Positions 30,057 through 32,993 of a stretch of 32,993 nt of DNA are shown here, piece after piece. The DNA is from Candidatus Anammoxibacter sp. (GTDB taxonomy: Bacteria > Planctomycetota > Brocadiia > Brocadiales > Anammoxibacteraceae). A program made the position numbers and the translations under genes. Positions within the stretch are counted from its first letter, which is position 1; every line of letters starts with the position of its first letter. The stretch covers positions 1 to 32,993 of the forward strand of contig JAIQZQ010000099.1 of NCBI GenBank assembly GCA_021777105.1, given 5' to 3'. The notes under the pieces are model-generated. The model made no database searches and was not told where the DNA came from. It worked only from the letters and a program-made list of their open reading frames with translations.

Positions 30057-32993
30057 ATGGAAATAAGCGCTAGACGTAAATTGTGGTTAATCCTGTTTGT
30101 GGGTTTTCTTTTTTTTGCAATGCAGGATTTGCGCGCTAATGCGCAAGGGATTATTACTACCGTGGTTGGGAATGGTACACAGGGATTTAGTGGAGATGGT
30201 GGACTTGCAATTGATGCATCTATTGCAGGCCCTATTGGTGTTTCTAGTGATAATTTGGGAAACATAATTTTTGCAGATCAAGCAAATCATAGAATTCGTA
30301 AAGTTGATTCTTCAGGCATAATTACTACAATAGCGGGAAATGGAACAGCTGGATTTAATGGCAATGGGAGTCCTGCAACTAATATGTCTCTATTTGTTCC
30401 TTATCGAATTTCGACAGATGAATCAAACAACATCTTTTTTGCAGATAAATTAAATCACAGAATACGCAAAGTAGATACATCAGGTAATCTTACCACTGTA
30501 GCGGGAAATGGTATAGCTGGGTTTAGTGGTGACGGCACGAATGCAATTAACGCTTCTTTAAATATACCTGAAAGTGTTTTTGTTGATACACGAGGCAATA
30601 TATTTATTGCAGATTCCGGCAATAATCGTGTTAGAAAGGTGGACACTTCTGGTATTATTACTACCTTTGCAGGAAATGGAGAAAATCGCTTTAATGGTGC
30701 CGACGGCTTAGCTATTAATAGACCTATTAACCCCACAGATATTCATGGTGATGAGGAAGGGAATCTTTTTATTGCAGATCAAAGCCATCACCGTATAAAA
30801 AAGGTAGATAGTGACGGTAATATGACAACGTTAGCAGGAAACAGCACACCAGATTTTAAAGGGGATGGAGGCCTAGCCAAAAACGCATCATTTCGCCACC
30901 CAGCGAGTGTATTTGTAGATAAGGCAGGCAATATATTTATTGGTGACTCTGGTAATGTTCGTATTAGAAAAATAGATACATCTGGTATTATCACTACGGT
31001 AGCAGGAAATGGAAATAACTTTTTTAGTGGTGATAATGGCCTAGCCACAGAAGCATCATTTTCAAGTGTTACTGACGTTTCTTTAGACGCATCAGGGAAT
31101 ATATTCATTGTCGAACATGGAAGTCACCGTATTCGAAAAATAACACCATTCCAACCATCTGTAGCCTCTTTTTTAGCTACTCCAACTACCGGAACTACCC
31201 CATTAACTGTTCAATTTACAGATAATTCCACAGGTACAATTGACAGTCGACAATGGAATTTTGGGGATGATAGTGCTGATACACAGCAAAATCCATCGCA
31301 CACTTATACCATAGCTGGAAATTATACGGTTTCTTTAACCGTAACCGGGCCAGGCGGATCAGATACCGAAACAAAAACAAATTTTATAACAGTAAGCGAT
31401 CCAATACCTGCCCCAGTTGCTGTGTTCTCCGCCAATCCAACAATCGGCGCATCTCCGTTAACAGTCAATTTCATAGACCAATCCACGGGAAATGTAGATA
31501 CATGGTCATGGGATTTTGGAGATGGAAGCGCGGACACACAGCAAAATCCATCGCACACTTATAATTCAGCCGGAATTTTCACTGTTTCATTGACCGTCAC
31601 AGGCGCGGGAGGCTCGGACACGGAGACCAAGGCCGAATTTATCAACGTAACCGCGCCTGTTGTTAACACTACGCCAACGCCCGCGTCAACACCGACTCCA
31701 AATTCAACGGTTACACCCACACCCGCGCCTACGCCAACCCCGAGTCCAACTCCAACGCTAACACTAACGCCTACACCGACTCCAACTTTGACGCCGATAC
31801 CTACGCCAACGGCTACTCCAACACCATGCATAAAACCTGAAGCTGAGTTTAATGCGGATAAGATATCAATACTGGAAGATGATTTTGTGCAATTTACCGA
31901 CCTTTCCTCGGAAAACCCTACAAGCTGGATATGGGATTTTGGGGACGGTTCATTGCCGGACAATTCTCAAAATCCTGCGCATACATTTACAAAAGAGGGG
32001 AGATACTCTATTACGCTTACCGCAGGCAACTCGTGCGGAACCGATATTGAGGAGAAAATAGACTTTATTGAGGTGGCGTCAACCGCTGTAAAACCAGCGG
32101 CTGATTTTACGGTAAACAAGACTTCAGGTGTTGAGCCTTTAACAGTGGTATTTCAGGACAAATCAAAAGGCGGGCCAACTAGCTGGTTCTGGGAGTTTGG
32201 AGACAACAATACAAGCGCTGAACGCAATCCTGTTCATACCTATCTGAATTGTAACGCATACTCGCCGTCCTTGACGGTAAGCAATGAAAAAGGTGAAAAC
32301 AGGCTGGAAAAGACAAATCTGATCAATGTTAAATGCCTTGACGAGCCGGACGCTGAATTCTTGGTTGACAAGACATCGGGGTTCGCGCCTATGGAAGTTC
32401 AATTTGTCGACAAATCCACCGCCGATCCTTCAAGTTGGGGCTGGGAATTTGGCGACGGCGCAAACTCTTCTAACCAAAATCCGCGGCATACTTATCAACG
32501 GGCAGGCATATTTACCGTGGGATTGATGGCGGGCAACTCTAAAGGCGCTGATTGGGAGATCAAGACCAACCTTATCAATGTTCTGCCGGAAAACGAGCCA
32601 ACCGCAGCGTTTAAGGCGTCGCCTCAGGCGGGCATTGCGCCAATGGATGTTCAGTTTACAGACGCTTCGCAAGGCAATCCTGACTCATGGATATGGGAAT
32701 TTGGCGACGGAGCTATAAGCAGTCTTCAAAATCCCGCGCATACGTATAAATCAGCGGGTTTTTACAGTGTAACTCTTATTGCAGGAAATTCAAACGGGAT
32801 TGACAGGGAGCAGCAGATCAATCTGGTTAATGTGATTGATCAGGGCGAGCCCGTGGCGGAGTTTATTGCGACTCCTTTAACAGGATTCTTTCCAATGAGT
32901 GTAAACTTTACGGATCTCTCAAACGGCAATATAGACAATCGGCTGTGGGAATTTGGCGACGGCGCAACAGGTTCAGGCAAAAATCCGGTTCAT
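30057..32993 (+). CDS. Secreted NHL-repeat/PKD-domain surface protein, C-terminus outside the window
   Basis: An uninterrupted frame of 979 codons that runs off the edge. ATG 30057 follows AAGGAGG. Residues 1-30 form a signal peptide (cut near ANA-QG). Five or six NHL repeats follow (to about residue 365), each with TTVAGNG...GFSGDGG...GNIFIADxxNHRIRKVDxSG; they would form a beta-propeller for protein or glycan binding. Seven PKD-like domains follow, each with a W-x-FGDG motif and a QNPxHTY motif, the last one cut. A Thr/Pro linker (about 31674-31825) separates PKD 2 and 3. This is typical of adhesins or matrix proteins of large-genome environmental bacteria. The N-terminal NHL part is more AT-rich than the PKD part, suggesting a modular origin. 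The sorting signal, if any, is beyond the edge. Confidence 0.9.
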   Translation, partial: MEISARRKLWLILFVGFLFFAMQDLRANAQGIITTVVGNGTQGFSGDGGLAIDASIAGPIGVSSDNLGNIIFADQANHRIRKVDSSGIITTIAGNGTAGFNGNGSPATNMSLFVPYRISTDESNNIFFADKLNHRIRKVDTSGNLTTVAGNGIAGFSGDGTNAINASLNIPESVFVDTRGNIFIADSGNNRVRKVDTSGIITTFAGNGENRFNGADGLAINRPINPTDIHGDEEGNLFIADQSHHRIKKVDSDGNMTTLAGNSTPDFKGDGGLAKNASFRHPASVFVDKAGNIFIGDSGNVRIRKIDTSGIITTVAGNGNNFFSGDNGLATEASFSSVTDVSLDASGNIFIVEHGSHRIRKITPFQPSVASFLATPTTGTTPLTVQFTDNSTGTIDSRQWNFGDDSADTQQNPSHTYTIAGNYTVSLTVTGPGGSDTETKTNFITVSDPIPAPVAVFSANPTIGASPLTVNFIDQSTGNVDTWSWDFGDGSADTQQNPSHTYNSAGIFTVSLTVTGAGGSDTETKAEFINVTAPVVNTTPTPASTPTPNSTVTPTPAPTPTPSPTPTLTLTPTPTPTLTPIPTPTATPTPCIKPEAEFNADKISILEDDFVQFTDLSSENPTSWIWDFGDGSLPDNSQNPAHTFTKEGRYSITLTAGNSCGTDIEEKIDFIEVASTAVKPAADFTVNKTSGVEPLTVVFQDKSKGGPTSWFWEFGDNNTSAERNPVHTYLNCNAYSPSLTVSNEKGENRLEKTNLINVKCLDEPDAEFLVDKTSGFAPMEVQFVDKSTADPSSWGWEFGDGANSSNQNPRHTYQRAGIFTVGLMAGNSKGADWEIKTNLINVLPENEPTAAFKASPQAGIAPMDVQFTDASQGNPDSWIWEFGDGAISSLQNPAHTYKSAGFYSVTLIAGNSNGIDREQQINLVNVIDQGEPVAEFIATPLTGFFPMSVNFTDLSNGNIDNRLWEFGDGATGSGKNPVH

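Noticed and set aside
31559..31963. 134-codon minus-strand frame rich in Gly/Val
   Set aside because: It is the complement of the Thr/Pro linker of the PKD protein, which is open on the plus strand through the whole region.

Overview
The window looks like accessory DNA from an uncultivated Gram-negative bacterium. Coding DNA is moderately AT-rich with clear AGGAG-type ribosome binding sites, secreted proteins carry Sec-type signal peptides, and there is a chemoreceptor. The signalling domain of that chemoreceptor, the PKD/NHL and thrombospondin-3-type surface proteins and the dense intergenic repeats recall Desulfobacterota, Nitrospirota or similar large environmental genomes. This is inference: there is no rRNA or housekeeping marker. 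TGA is a normal stop codon, as shown by a TGATG stop-start junction at 18761-18765.

Layout. (1) 1-2.9 kb: a secreted thaumatin-like protein and a class-3 lipase with a large membrane-spanning insertion. (2) 2.9-4.1 kb: a dead group II intron, with its RNA 5' part kept and its reverse transcriptase broken and truncated. (3) 4.3-7.6 kb, minus strand: a chemoreceptor with two sets of tandem repeats in its sensor region, next to a periplasmic protein made of two PilJ/NarX-type sensor modules. (4) 7.6-8.3 kb: relics of two unrelated transposases. (5) 8.6-10.6 kb: a MACPF-hemopexin pore-forming protein and a small DUF697-like membrane protein, probably one operon. (6) 10.6-12.6 kb: an IS91-type relic broken by a roughly 1 kb block of interleaved dispersed repeats, then a MITE with perfect 33-bp terminal inverted repeats.

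(7) 12.4-22.2 kb resembles a defence or conflict island. It holds a 1044-residue protein joining a methyltransferase-like domain, a NACHT NTPase and a formylglycine-generating-enzyme (FGE)-like domain. Its last ~40 codons look like the variable region of a diversity-generating retroelement (DGR). This gene lies between degenerate ~130-bp direct repeats, and the right-hand repeat cuts off a ParE-like toxin while its antitoxin gene survives. Next come a PNPOx-family flavoprotein, an operon of two P-loop ATPases behind a promoter carrying two identical palindromic operators, and an MNT-HEPN pair.

(8) 22.4-26.8 kb: a 1464-residue secreted protein with calcium-binding thrombospondin-3-type repeats. 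(9) 27.3-30 kb: an orphan ORF ending inside a MITE-like end, a HigB-HigA toxin-antitoxin pair, and an XRE regulator facing a good promoter with a palindrome over its -10 box. (10) 30.06 kb to the edge: a secreted NHL-PKD surface protein that runs off the window.

The strongest lead is the candidate DGR target on a methyltransferase-NACHT-FGE protein inside a repeat-bounded cassette. The operator-controlled twin-ATPase operon and the MACPF-hemopexin/DUF697 pair come next. No DGR reverse transcriptase or template repeat was seen in the window.
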